Shown here: positions 8,270 to 18,800 of the stretch, in pieces
Layout: each line of letters begins with the position of its first letter
Numbering within the stretch: the first letter of the stretch is position 1
From: Schizochytrium sp. CCTCC M209059
Lineage: Eukaryota; Sar; Bigyra; Thraustochytrida; Thraustochytriidae
Direction of reading: 5' to 3'
NCBI GenBank assembly: GCA_000818945.1
Contig: KN805411.1
Location: forward strand, 88,067-152,066
DNA length: 64,000 bases
Notes under the pieces: model-generated
The model's input: the letters and a program-made list of their open reading frames with translations, nothing else
Told to the model about the DNA's origin: nothing
Databases searched by the model: none
Program-made: the position numbers and the translations under genes

Positions 8270-10642
8270 ATGGCAGCTCCATCGCAGCTGTCCGCCGACG
8301 AGGCGGCAACCCGCGTCGCCGAGGGCGCGGCCATAGCTGACGGCGACGATGACAGGGTTATCGAGGCGCTCTTCGAAGAGCTCGGCTTGGACGCGCGCCA
8401 AGAGGTGGCGCAAAACATAGACCATGGAAGCAGCCTAGATGATTTTCTTCAAGACTCTCAAGTGGATAATGTCGCAAGTGACAACTCCATTGTCGTCGAA
8501 GAGGACGGGAACGAAGACGACATTGATGATGTGGAGGAAGAGGACGATGATGACGACAATGACGAGGAATTCGAAAGGCAGATGAACGAAATTTTGGCCA
8601 TTGGCGACAATTCCCTCCCCACGGAACTATCGGAGCCTACCTGCCCCCGTTTACAAACACCCAAGCCGATCAATCTTTACTTTCGCATCGCTGATGACAA
8701 GTATGCTGCTATTCGTGTGGATGGCCGGTCCTCGAATCGAGCCCTTGCAGGTCTTCGGGCTTGTATTGAAGAGCATTGCCTCCCTCAAAACGTCGCAATC
8801 TCGATTGAACGGGCGTTATGGGCCAAACTTTCCGCGCTCAGTCCCTTAGAAACAGAATCGTCGCCGTTCTCACTGTCGTCGTCATCATCATCATCATCGT
8901 CTTCATCATCGTCTTTATCACCGCCGCCGCCGCCGCCACCGTCGCCGCCGTTGCTGCCATCGTCATCATTAGAAGATCGGCAGGTCTCGGGAATCAAAGA
9001 GTCTGAATGGATGAATTTTTACGCATCGCTAGCAAACGAGCGGGAGCAGCAGTCGCGACATCGTGCGTCGGGGTCGTTGCCATGGTTCAAGGACGATTGT
9101 AGTGAATCTGTCTTTGTTTTTCGGCGGGCTGCCAAACTAGCCTTGGAAAACAATGCAATCGCTCTTGAAATGTGTACATTCGAAGCCGAGTGCAGCGCCA
9201 AATTCCAGGACTTTTATCAAGAGAAAGTCCTCGCGCTTGAAAAGCTTAGAACCGTTCAACAGCACGAGTTGAGGTTCATGCAAGACTCCTTAGGAGGAGA
9301 TCATGGCATATCCAAAGCCGATATCGAAAAGCTTCGAGATTCCCACCAGCAAACGCTGTCGCGTTTCGAAACCGGGCAGAGGAGCCAAGAAGAGGAGTCG
9401 CTTTCAGACTGGCTGCAAACGTACCGGCGTATTGTCCTCTCACGAGTAGGGAACCAAAAGGATGATCAACGAGAGTCAACGTCCGCGACCAAGGAGGCTG
9501 ATTCTGGGTCTATCAAAGATCACTTGCACGATGCATACGAACCACGAGACGCAAATTCACCAGACGTTTTGCGGGCAGCACACCACCTGGGGCTTGGCGC
9601 CTTGCGTCCTGAAGCGCCTCATTCGCACTCGTCTGGAGCCAACAGAGGCCAAGTAGCAAAGCTTGCATCTGCTTCGCAAGGCGTCCTTGGCGCTGCGATG
9701 GGCAATCTGACAATGGGTGCTTGGGTCGGCCAATTGGTACCAACGGAGTTGCTTTCGAGCGATCTTAGGCTTGAAGCCTCCGCCTCGGGCGCTCGCGTGC
9801 GTGAACGTCTCGATAAAGCGGTTTCTACCGTCGTGAACGTGGTTGATGTATATCTCGGAGCGCAGCTCAAGGTTCTTTTGCACGTTCGCGTCGAAACGGT
9901 CATTGGCGGAGCGCTCTGGGCGCTAAGTCATGCGTCTCCTTGTGTTTCTGACACGGAAAACTTTGCAAGTTGGCGTCAGTCGCGGTTGCTTCGGCTCTTT
10001 TCCTCGCGCAAGTCATCAGAAGAACCAATACCCTTTGTTGCCATTGCCTTGCCAGGAGCGCAAGCGGCAAGAATCGATGCCACGCTGCACCAGACGGTCG
10101 ATCTCTTCCGGCCGTATCTTGACCAAGATCATGAGAAGCAAAGCAAGCAATCTCAGAGGACTGGCATGTCGGAAGGCAAAGTTCTATCTACGTTGCACTC
10201 AAATCTTGGTCTTGACGTTGTGTGCGTTATGCGCACCTTTCCTAAAGACCGTGATCCTGCATTACGAGCTGTGATTGAAGCCGCAGCTGCTAGAGGCGTC
10301 ACGAATCTTTGTATTCCTCTCCGTGACTGGATACTGGAGGAAGAGGTTTTGCGGACCGAAGACAGCGAAGCAACCAATGGCAAATTTACGCGCACGCGCC
10401 TAGGTAAAGCGGAGGTCGAGCAGCTTGTGCGCGTCGTGCGCGCATCATTGTTGAGTCTGGCGCATCGGAATATAATGGGCAAGCTTCGCGAAGTGACGTT
10501 TCTCCTCAAGTCAAGCTGTACAGATGCATGTTCGGCAAGAGGCGATGCGGAGCTTAGCGCTCGCAAAGTTCTCTGCGAACAAGACGGCTTGATTGTGAGC
10601 AAGGCGATGGCCCTCATCAAGGCTACTTTCGACGCTACCTGA
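8270..10642 (+). CDS. FERRY complex subunit 3 (C12orf4)-like protein
   Basis: 790 residues from the ATG at 8270. After an acidic, Asp/Glu-rich N-terminus and poly-Ser/poly-Pro tracts (about 8880-8950), the C-terminal half resembles animal C12orf4. The shared pattern is an Arg/Glu-rich helix block with Trp, then YLGAQLKVLLHVRV (animal form HLGAQLKTMHNLRL), then LHSNLG, then DPALRAVIEAAAARGVTNLCIPL (animal DPAIMGLRNIL...ITTISIPL). In animals this protein is part of the five-subunit FERRY complex, a Rab5 effector that links early endosomes to mRNAs and ribosomes. The match was made by eye from remembered family motifs, so a profile check is needed. No membrane segment or signal peptide is visible. 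Confidence 0.68.
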   Translation: MAAPSQLSADEAATRVAEGAAIADGDDDRVIEALFEELGLDARQEVAQNIDHGSSLDDFLQDSQVDNVASDNSIVVEEDGNEDDIDDVEEEDDDDDNDEEFERQMNEILAIGDNSLPTELSEPTCPRLQTPKPINLYFRIADDKYAAIRVDGRSSNRALAGLRACIEEHCLPQNVAISIERALWAKLSALSPLETESSPFSLSSSSSSSSSSSSSLSPPPPPPPSPPLLPSSSLEDRQVSGIKESEWMNFYASLANEREQQSRHRASGSLPWFKDDCSESVFVFRRAAKLALENNAIALEMCTFEAECSAKFQDFYQEKVLALEKLRTVQQHELRFMQDSLGGDHGISKADIEKLRDSHQQTLSRFETGQRSQEEESLSDWLQTYRRIVLSRVGNQKDDQRESTSATKEADSGSIKDHLHDAYEPRDANSPDVLRAAHHLGLGALRPEAPHSHSSGANRGQVAKLASASQGVLGAAMGNLTMGAWVGQLVPTELLSSDLRLEASASGARVRERLDKAVSTVVNVVDVYLGAQLKVLLHVRVETVIGGALWALSHASPCVSDTENFASWRQSRLLRLFSSRKSSEEPIPFVAIALPGAQAARIDATLHQTVDLFRPYLDQDHEKQSKQSQRTGMSEGKVLSTLHSNLGLDVVCVMRTFPKDRDPALRAVIEAAAARGVTNLCIPLRDWILEEEVLRTEDSEATNGKFTRTRLGKAEVEQLVRVVRASLLSLAHRNIMGKLREVTFLLKSSCTDACSARGDAELSARKVLCEQDGLIVSKAMALIKATFDAT

Positions 10643-10670
10643 CTTCGCGCAATACCTTTCAGCCAGGATG

Positions 10671-10712
10671 GTGCGTGGTGCGTGGTGCGTGGTACGTGGT
10701 AGGCGGTGCGTG
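10671..10712 (+). repeat. 7-bp tandem array, unit GTGCGTG (6 copies)
   Basis: Six 7-base units (GTGCGTG three times, GTACGTG, GTAGGCG, GTGCGTG) lie just after the stop of the FERRY3-like gene, between two convergent genes. Confidence 0.85.
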
Positions 10713-10828
10713 GTCGAATGACGAGTGCTTTTTGGCAGAGCCGGGGCGGGTCGAGTGACGAATTCTGTAATCTGGACTTTAAAATTGATATTACACGGGG
10801 GCAGATCTTGTACTAAGAGGATGCCAAT

Positions 10829-13126
10829 CTAGAATGTAAAAGTTTGGATTCGAACTTGCTCAATGACGGGTCCACTTTCACCTTCCTCAGAACGCTGCTG
10901 CTTGCTCTCCGGACTTGCTTTTGAGCTCGTCGCATTTCCGGAAGCAGCTGGCACGGATTGGTCGCCAGCGCCTAGTGCTGCAGGATCGTCAGGTGGCCAT
11001 ATGGGGGGGATCGAGGTCCCCGCCGTTGTGCTTGGCGCAGTTTGAGGCGGTCCAGCGGAGCCTTCCTCGGGGCCTGCTCGTCGCAGCGTGCCCCCAAGCG
11101 ACGCCACAGTTTTAGGTCTCTCAACAAGTGCGGGCAAGGACGAAGGTCCATTGCCACGAGCTGCATCTGCCTGATTGAGACCCGAAGGGCTTTGGAGAGG
11201 CTCCCAATCCTTGCTATCCACGTCGTGAACAAAAGGAGCCACGTGATCGTGGCCTCGACGCATATCCGGCCGAAGAGCCTTGCTTTTGACTGGAGATATT
11301 TTCCTATTATTTCCCGCATCTCTCAATCGCACCTGCTGACGGTTCATCGCCGCATTGTGCATTGCCGGAGCTCGACGCAATAAATCCATCTGACCGGGTG
11401 TGATCTTGCGATTGCATGCGAGGCAGGTGAGCGGATCCTTGGGGCTGGGAGAGGCCCCGTGCGGGCTGAGCGGCTGTCCGATGACCCACGGCTTGACACC
11501 GTTATGCTCATCAATGGCGAGACCAATTTCCGCCTTGAGTCTCCGATGCAACATGGAAAGCTTGACGCCAAGCTCTTCCTTTGCGACCTTGCCAGAAACC
11601 AAGTCGTCGGCCTCGGCGCGCGAAAGTTTGTCTTCCATGTACTTTTGTAGCATTTCCACCTTGTCGCGCATGCGCGCATCGAGCTCCAGTTTTTTACGAA
11701 TGTCGAGAACCTCGGACTGGTCAGCCTTGCTTTGCGACAAGGTTGTGCACATGTCTTGCAGCTCTTGTGCAGCGCGCTTGAATTCTTCCTCGTCGGCACC
11801 AGCGCTTGCAATCGCTCGGTCGAGTTCCTCAATGACCTCGTCAAATTTGACTTCGATCTTGCTGTCAACGCCATCGGCGTCGAGCTTCGTGTCAATATCA
11901 GCCTGCATCTTGGAGAGCTGCGAGGCTGTCGCGTTCAAGACGTCGCTCAGCACGTTGACCTCTGCCTCAAAGCGCTGAGGTAGGTCGCGCATACCGCGGC
12001 ACACACGGTATGCCCCAGAGGGCGCCGATTGAGATGAGGCGCGGATCTCCGCCAGCTTTCTGTCATGTTCAGAGGGCTGCGCTGCTCCGTTTCGACTTGA
12101 GGCATCGACGGAGAGATTCTGCGACGGGACTACGGGCGGCTTTGCTTCCACCACGGCAGCAGAAATGCTTGCTGCAGGAGGCGCTTCGGCAAAGACGCCG
12201 GCTTCGTAAAAGCTTCGCAACAGGCTGTCGAGGTTGGTGCACGTCGTCTTGAACTCGGTGCTGAGAACAGCCATCTCATCATCAAAGGCGCGCTTTGCAA
12301 TTTCGGTCTCGAGATCAAGCAGAGCATCTGCGGTAGTACCCCGACTTTTTTCAAGCGTAGACACTTTCGCCGCCAGCGCCTGCATAAGCTTGGCAAGGGG
12401 CACAAGATCTTCGCCAAGTTCACCCGTCGCAAAGTCGACACTCTGGCAATAGACCTGTTCGGAGGAGAGTCGAAGGTTTTCGGTATCGACAGGTCCAGCA
12501 ACAAGCGGGGCTGTGCCAGCGCCGCGTGGGGGCCCAGAAGCGCGTCCAGAGCCTCTGTTGTCGCGTCTGCTTGGTTTCTCGTTGCTCGTCTGCTCGTTCT
12601 TCGTTTGCTCGGCGTTTTCTGCGGCTTCCTGCGCCACGGCCAGGGCCTGCTTGGCAACGTCTCCAGCAGAGCCCACGTCGAGCTTGAGGACCTGAAGAAC
12701 GGACTGCTGACGATCCGAGGCGCGCAGAAGACGTTGGAGCTCCGTTTCGTGCTCGCTGACCTCTTCTCGGAGCTGTTCGCGCGCTGTTTCGAGTTCGGCA
12801 ATGAGATCGGCGTTCTTACGCTGTTCACGCATGAGGTCCTTTTTCTGCTCGATCATTTTTTTGTTTGCTTGCTTGAGGCCCTGCTCTGCCTCCAGAACGC
12901 GCCGGCTCAGTACGCTTTGGCTGTCTTCAAGCTCCTTTCGCAATTTCTTTTCTTGGTCGAGCTCCGCTTGCTGCTCGTCCGCTTTTGCAAACAGCACGCC
13001 CACAGCATCGCTCATCTTTTTCAGTGCGTCCGCGAGGTTTTCTTTGCTGATCTTTTTGTGCGTGTACTCGTGCTTCGTGGACCCGGCCAAGAGCGCCGCC
13101 ACGGCGGCACCATCGAAGCTGCCCAT
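10829..13126 (-). CDS. Coiled-coil protein with DUF4795/QRICH2-like C-terminal zinc motif
   Basis: The start is placed at the first in-frame ATG (13126), giving 765 residues; the frame upstream opens only with GTG. Order: short N-terminus MGSFDGAAVAALLAG, a long coiled coil (about residues 20-170), a low-complexity linker, then a second helical region ending near residue 566 in DPLTCLACNRKI, a CxxC motif. Helices that measure sets of short blocks followed by a CxxC resemble the DUF4795 region of QRICH2, a sperm-flagellum axoneme protein. If correct, it would act in the axoneme of biflagellate zoospores. The C-terminal ~180 residues are disordered. The coiled coil is certain; the DUF4795 link is tentative. 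Confidence 0.6.
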   Translation of the reverse strand: MGSFDGAAVAALLAGSTKHEYTHKKISKENLADALKKMSDAVGVLFAKADEQQAELDQEKKLRKELEDSQSVLSRRVLEAEQGLKQANKKMIEQKKDLMREQRKNADLIAELETAREQLREEVSEHETELQRLLRASDRQQSVLQVLKLDVGSAGDVAKQALAVAQEAAENAEQTKNEQTSNEKPSRRDNRGSGRASGPPRGAGTAPLVAGPVDTENLRLSSEQVYCQSVDFATGELGEDLVPLAKLMQALAAKVSTLEKSRGTTADALLDLETEIAKRAFDDEMAVLSTEFKTTCTNLDSLLRSFYEAGVFAEAPPAASISAAVVEAKPPVVPSQNLSVDASSRNGAAQPSEHDRKLAEIRASSQSAPSGAYRVCRGMRDLPQRFEAEVNVLSDVLNATASQLSKMQADIDTKLDADGVDSKIEVKFDEVIEELDRAIASAGADEEEFKRAAQELQDMCTTLSQSKADQSEVLDIRKKLELDARMRDKVEMLQKYMEDKLSRAEADDLVSGKVAKEELGVKLSMLHRRLKAEIGLAIDEHNGVKPWVIGQPLSPHGASPSPKDPLTCLACNRKITPGQMDLLRRAPAMHNAAMNRQQVRLRDAGNNRKISPVKSKALRPDMRRGHDHVAPFVHDVDSKDWEPLQSPSGLNQADAARGNGPSSLPALVERPKTVASLGGTLRRAGPEEGSAGPPQTAPSTTAGTSIPPIWPPDDPAALGAGDQSVPAASGNATSSKASPESKQQRSEEGESGPVIEQVRIQTFTF

Positions 13127-13602
13127 GTTGTTGTTCTCGGCCTTGCGAGCTAGCTGACCTGCCCTGTGCTCAACGCCAGGCCCTGCGCACGACTTGTCGC
13201 GCGAAGGGCGTCCGCCGCCTCTGACCGACGGGCCCCGGCCGTCGGGCAGCCACTCGGGCGGACTGCCAGCCGCTCTCTCGCTCGCCCTCTCGTCGCTTTG
13301 GCGCTCACCAGGGCGCCAGAACCAAGCGCGCGGGGCCGGGAGCAGATCCGTTCTAGCGCGGCCCCTGTTTGAAGCTGCGTTCTCGAGAGTACACACCTTT
13401 TTTGTTCTCTATTTTTTTATACTACCTCTTTTTTAAGAACAAGGACCACATAGCAGCAAGACAAGCCCGAGCGCATGCATATGCATGCATGTATGCATGC
13501 ATATGTATGCATGCATGCATACATACCCAGCAAAAAGGTCACTGGCAGCGAGCGAATGGGCCAAACAGCGAAGGTACAATACTGAATCATCACCATCGTC
13601 TA
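13127..13602. repeat. Spacer with (ATGC)n-type alternating array
   Basis: No gene is supported. About 13473-13526 is an array of ATGCAT/ATGT units, highly self-complementary. It is flanked by GC-rich sequence next to the downstream gene's 5' end. Confidence 0.7.
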
Positions 13603-15429
13603 CTATTTGTAGATGCGCACAGCGTTATCAACCTCGTCAGCCGCAGCAATCGCATTGCACGTGGGACTGGCTGCAAGGGCAACAGGAGCATGCGGCAATG
13701 TGAGATTGCAGCGCCTTGCGCTTCCTTTGTTGTTCGGGCTCTCCCACTTTGCTGTCGGGTCAGGAGCTGCGGCGGACCCAAGGTCGAACAATTGAACTGC
13801 CGGGATTCCCGGAAATCCTGCGCAAATGACATTTGCATTCTCAAATTTGAGTGAAGCAAGACAGTTCCTGCGCGCTGACTGTGCAGCGAAAAACGTGCGC
13901 GTAATGTCCTCTACCGTGGAGTGCAAAAACCTCCCATCGCTCATCATCTCGCTTTCGGTCCGTCGCGAACACTCCACGCGTTCGCGGGTGGTGCCTTGGA
14001 TGGGATCAAAAATACGTATGGTGCCTGTTTGCTGCTGAATGACCATTTCGAGCCTTTCCGGATCAGGGCCGTGGTGCATGGTCACGACACCATCCATTGC
14101 CTGAAGCCCGCGTGTCTGTGGCGTGAGACGGGTATATGCGAGCTCGCCCTTGAAAGGAAACGTCCATTGATGAAGGCAAGCGGGTTCCTTGCGGGCAGAA
14201 AAGGTCCGCTTGCGCATCATGCGAAGGTCGTAGACGAACATGTAGCCATTAAAGGTCGACGCCACGACATGACGACCGTCTTGGGCGCGACAAACACCCG
14301 TGACAACTGACGAGCCGTGCACGCTTCGCTTCCTTGCATCCTCGAGAAGCTGAAGATGCCAGATGTCAGAATTCTTGACACGACGATCCCAGGCGAGAAG
14401 ATTACCGCTGTTCGACCCAGCCATTAAGAGGGTCCCATCAAAGCCAAAATCAAGCGACGCTATAGATGAGCACGACCTGGAAGAGAGTTGTTTGCTCATG
14501 CCGTCTGCCCGCACCACGTCAAAGTAGCTCACCGTGGAGGAGAGCCGGCCGCCGACTGCTATTTTCGAAGAGCGTGTCGGGTCCCACGCGAGCGCTTGAA
14601 GGACAGAATGGCCTTCGATGCGTTTCCATACCGACTGTGTCTTTGAACGGACCTTGCCGAGGTCATAAAAGTAATCTTCACGGCTCTCGTCCTCCTCTAC
14701 AACCTCAACCTCGCCAGAAGATTGCTGACGAAACTTCGCCCGCTTAAGAGCAACTTCGCGCTTGCGCTGCCGCACAGAGCTCACCATTCTTCGTACCTGA
14801 TTGCCACGGACTGAAGCCCCGCTGAGAATGCGTCGCATGGAATGAATTGAGACACCTCCATCAGACGCTGCAGAGGCCAGCAAGTCTCCGTTCGGATGAA
14901 ATTGAAGCACATTAATTCTGCCCGGGCGCTCCGGTGAGGAATGAATCCTGCCGTTAATCTCGACGCGCTTTTGCTGGACGAGCGTCACCGGGAGCATTTG
15001 CATGCGAGCAAGCGCAAAGCGACGGATCTCGGCATTGTAGACGCCAGGCAAGCGGGGTAGGCCACTGCTGATTTCGCGCTGCAAAACGCATCGTGGGATA
15101 TTGGTAGCGATATCGCTTCGCAATAGACCATCAAAGCGTGTTGAGCGTCGCCGCGCCAACTGAGCGTCCCTTTTCTTCTGCTCGCCTATAAAGTAGCCGA
15201 GAAGTGCCTTGTCATCATTTGGCGCCATACCACCGGCAGAAGGCCCTGCCAAGACGCGCTTTTTCCCGTGACCTCGGTCTCGTTGCGCCGGGGCGTCAGG
15301 TACCTTCCATGGAGCTACGTCCTCATCCTCGTCCGCCTCGTCTCGCTTTTCCTGCGGTGCTGCAAGCTCGTTGTCGCGGCGTTGTCTCTTGTGTGATTTT
15401 TGCCTCACGATCGTCGGGGCTGCTGACAT
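13603..15429 (-). CDS. WD40-repeat protein (possibly DCAF4-like)
   Basis: The start is put at the ATG at 15429 (MSAAPTIVRQKSHKRQRR), giving 608 residues. The longer open frame upstream is AT-rich, hydrophobic and unlike coding sequence. A basic N-terminus with a possible nuclear localisation signal (KSHKRQRR) precedes a helical segment and at least five WD-type blades. Examples are INVLQFHPNGDLLASAASDG, SLDFGFDGTLLMAGSNSG...WDRR, and VVASTFNGYMFVYDLR. The region with MAGSNSGNLLAWDRR, then HGSSVVTG, then STFNGYMFVYDLR recalls DCAF4, a substrate receptor for CUL4-DDB1 ubiquitin ligases, with two WDxR-like ends (WDRR, YDLR). The DCAF4 assignment is weak; WD40 propeller is firm. Confidence 0.75.
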   Translation of the reverse strand: MSAAPTIVRQKSHKRQRRDNELAAPQEKRDEADEDEDVAPWKVPDAPAQRDRGHGKKRVLAGPSAGGMAPNDDKALLGYFIGEQKKRDAQLARRRSTRFDGLLRSDIATNIPRCVLQREISSGLPRLPGVYNAEIRRFALARMQMLPVTLVQQKRVEINGRIHSSPERPGRINVLQFHPNGDLLASAASDGGVSIHSMRRILSGASVRGNQVRRMVSSVRQRKREVALKRAKFRQQSSGEVEVVEEDESREDYFYDLGKVRSKTQSVWKRIEGHSVLQALAWDPTRSSKIAVGGRLSSTVSYFDVVRADGMSKQLSSRSCSSIASLDFGFDGTLLMAGSNSGNLLAWDRRVKNSDIWHLQLLEDARKRSVHGSSVVTGVCRAQDGRHVVASTFNGYMFVYDLRMMRKRTFSARKEPACLHQWTFPFKGELAYTRLTPQTRGLQAMDGVVTMHHGPDPERLEMVIQQQTGTIRIFDPIQGTTRERVECSRRTESEMMSDGRFLHSTVEDITRTFFAAQSARRNCLASLKFENANVICAGFPGIPAVQLFDLGSAAAPDPTAKWESPNNKGSARRCNLTLPHAPVALAASPTCNAIAAADEVDNAVRIYK

Positions 15430-15871
15430 GGCTGGTGCTGACGTACGACAACAACCTCTGCTGTGCGTGCGGCGACAGGAGCTGAAGCGAGTTGGCCGTG
15501 GCGGACGGCAGGCAAGTGCCAGGGCTGCGATCGCTCGTCGCGATACTCTGTCTTGCGCTTTTCCTTGATTGCAGTTCGATTGAAGCGATAACCTAACGAT
15601 GAGTTTTTTTCCCAAACTCCGCGACGCTGCTGGAACTGGTGTAATAAAAAGGGGGGAACAAAAGCACAAAAGGGACAAGACAAAGTAAAGAATGGAAGGG
15701 ATCATCGTGATGTGGAAAAGGGGGTGGGGGGAAAGGGTGGAAGAGAAAGCAACTCTTAATCGCCAGCTTACGCTTCTGCTTTTCTCTTTATGCTTTTCCA
15801 TCTTTTCCCCCAACGTAAAACAATGGTGGTAACAGTGAGTCAAGATTGACGGAGGAGATGACGCAAGTTTT
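15430..15871. other. Spacer with G-rich potential quadruplex
   Basis: Apart from the 5' flank of the WD40 gene, no gene is seen. 15720-15740 on the plus strand holds runs of 5, 6, 3 and 2 G separated by single or few bases, a plausible G-quadruplex in the promoter region. Confidence 0.45.
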
Positions 15872-18800
15872 TTACAGAGCCTCGACGGGATTGACTTTCG
15901 TAGCAGCCTTCTTCGCGTTCTTACGGGACTTGCGCGCGAGAAGTTTTTGCCGTTGTCGATCTTTCTGGGCGGCTAGCTCCTCCTTGAGCTGCTGCTGCGC
16001 AGAATGGTGGTCCTCCTTGAGCCGATTGACCTTGTGCTCGACGGTGATAATCTTGTTAAAGACATTGGCAACTTTGCTTGCAACCTCACGCTGTCGTGCT
16101 TCTGCAGCGGCGCGCTCACGCTCCATCTTGGCTTCCGTCTCTTGAAGGCGCTGTCGAACCTTGACCCGTCTCTGCTCCAACGTCTTGAGCTTGGCGGCAC
16201 GGTCACTGCGCTTCTTCTCCTCAAGTCGCGCGAGTGCCGTCTCATACTCTTCTTGAGAAGGTGCTTCGGCTCGAAGACTTGCCAGTTCGGCCTCAAAGTC
16301 TCGCTCCACACCTGCAAGTACCTCTTCAACGAGTTCGTTGGTCGTGGCTGCTCCATTGGCGGCAGCGGCAGCAACAGTAGCAGCAGCAGCGTGTCCATCG
16401 CCGACGAGGTCAGAGAGGTCAGTGTTGCTCTTGGCATCCTCAATCACCATGGCAATACGATGTTTGCGTCGTTCAGCAAGCTTGGCTCGATGGTGCTCAC
16501 GTCGATCGACGATCGAATTTTGCAAACTGTTCAGCGAGGCAGTATACTCTTGCTTGATGCGTTCGCGCGGATCTTCAGCAACATCGCGAAGCGCTCCTTT
16601 CGCGACAAGGCCGTCCACAAAATGGAGAAACGCCTCTGCGTCGATTTCGTTCTGCAACTGATTGCGAAAAGCCTTGAGTTGGGCAACATCCCCCACCTCT
16701 TGGCCCTCGTCAAGACGTTGCGGTGCATCATGGACTCGCCTTGCCGCAGTGACTGGCGTGACTGCTGCAAGAAAGCGCTCTGCACCAGCGTCTAGGTCCT
16801 CGGTTGGCATCTTGTCCTGGAAACTTCTTTGCACGGCTTTGAGCTCCTCGCGCGAGCCGCTCGCCAACTCCTCGTGGAAAGCTGCCTCGTCGGCTTCAAG
16901 AGCCTCCGCTGCTTCGGGGTCCAGATCACGAAGCTCTTCCTTTTCCACAGCCTCGACTTCCTTTGCCGCATCTTCCGCTTCCTTTTCGAGAGACTCTCGT
17001 TCCTGGTCGAGTTTTTCCTTTTCTGACAGAAGCTCCTTCTCCTGGGCCTCCATCTCTTCCACCTTGGCAGCGAGCTCCTGTTCGCGCGCGTCGAGAGATG
17101 CTGCCTTGCGATCCACAGCTGCCTTTTGAACATCGAGCTCTGCTTCGCGGGCGCGAAGGTGTCTCATCCTGCGACGGATCACGAAGCCAGCACCCAGCAC
17201 GGCAATCCCAAGCACACTCACGATGACGGCAATCATTTTTGCGTCCAGAGTCGTACTTGTTGCTGTGGTGAGGCCGCGCAGCTCCTTTAATGAGCCTCCA
17301 TCGATACTGACAAACGCTACCGCGGCGCAGCTGTCCGATGCGTTGATTAGACCTGCATTGAAAAGCGCCTGCGCGAGAGGATATACAAAAAGTGGATCGA
17401 GAAGTCGTGCTTCAATTGCCGACTGATTGGCCGTTGTCGTTCTGATCTCTGTATGCACGCTTGTCTCCTCGAGCTCAAGAACACGGACGTTGGGGACCCC
17501 AAAGTCAAGGTCCAGGTCGGCGTTCAGAACCTCAACAAATGCGACCCGAAAGAGGTAGACATCAAAGTTGTCAACATCCCCAATGTTTAGAAGGACCTTC
17601 GTGCGCAAATAAACGATGTCCGAGTCCGAGGGCGGCAGAACCTCCTCATCAACGACAGAATTGTCAAGAACAAGTTCTGCGCTCGGCGCCTTGCCTCGAC
17701 CTACGGTACGCAATCGTACGATGTGACGCCCTTGACGTACGAAACTGAGCCACTTGCCATTCGGGACGAGATCAACCAGCCCCGCGTGGTAGTTGGCCGG
17801 CGTCGGGTCTTCAGCACAGCTCTTGTCGCATGCATCAGACGCTGCCGACGCGTGCGCCACAAGAATATCGCAGGCCGCGTCACACCGCAGCTGCATTTCG
17901 AACGGCACACTCCACACACCTGAACTGACTTCGGTGGCGCCAGAGTCAATTGTCACTGTTGGCGCGCCCCAGCGCTCGACGTCGGGGTCATTCTCTTCGT
18001 ACGAGTACGTATTTTCGAGGTAAGGAAGATAACATTCAAAGATGACCTTGCCATCCTCAGTTCGGTCGACGGGTTCCCACACGCCGCCGTTACGCTCACA
18101 AGACTCCCGCGTAGAAAAGATGCACTCGGGCGATTCAGAAGAATATGCGTCGCCATCGCGAAGAACATACTCACCACCCTTGGCTTCGCAGCGAGCTCTG
18201 AAGTCGTCATTGTCGAGGTATTTGTCATTCCAAAAGTAGTCTTCATCGCTGTAGACTTCCTCTTCCTCGGCTCTTTTGCCCCAGCAGGGGGAGGCGAACA
18301 TTTCACCGGAGGTTGGGTCTGTCACGCTTGTTTCCCAATCAATGAAGACGTTTTCCCCATGCCATTGCGACAAGTAATTGCGCGTCAGATAGCTATGGCC
18401 TGTGGCTTCATTGCCGATGACTGCGTCGCAGTTGACGACGCGGTGTGCGTTGCCATCATGTTTCAAATGCTTGAAGGCTCGAGAGCAAGCGTCCCAAATT
18501 GTGTCGCATTCTGACTCGCACAACCTTTGTGGCGCCTCCACGCCAGCTTCGTTGTTGATGTAACATGGAGGCAGCGCCGTCAGACAGAGCCTTTGCTTCC
18601 ATCTTTTGCGGCAGTGCTCGTCTGGCTCGTCTCTCGTTGCATTCCGCACACTTTCAAGGCCATCTGCAATGGCGGCGACCTGTTCTGCCTGTGACATTCC
18701 ATCGAAGACCCAGACAAAGTCTACATCAAGCACATCATCGCAGGCAAGACCCGTTTGGCGGCGCCTGCAGCTGCCCCATTCGTGCGCCGTTTGCTCAGGA

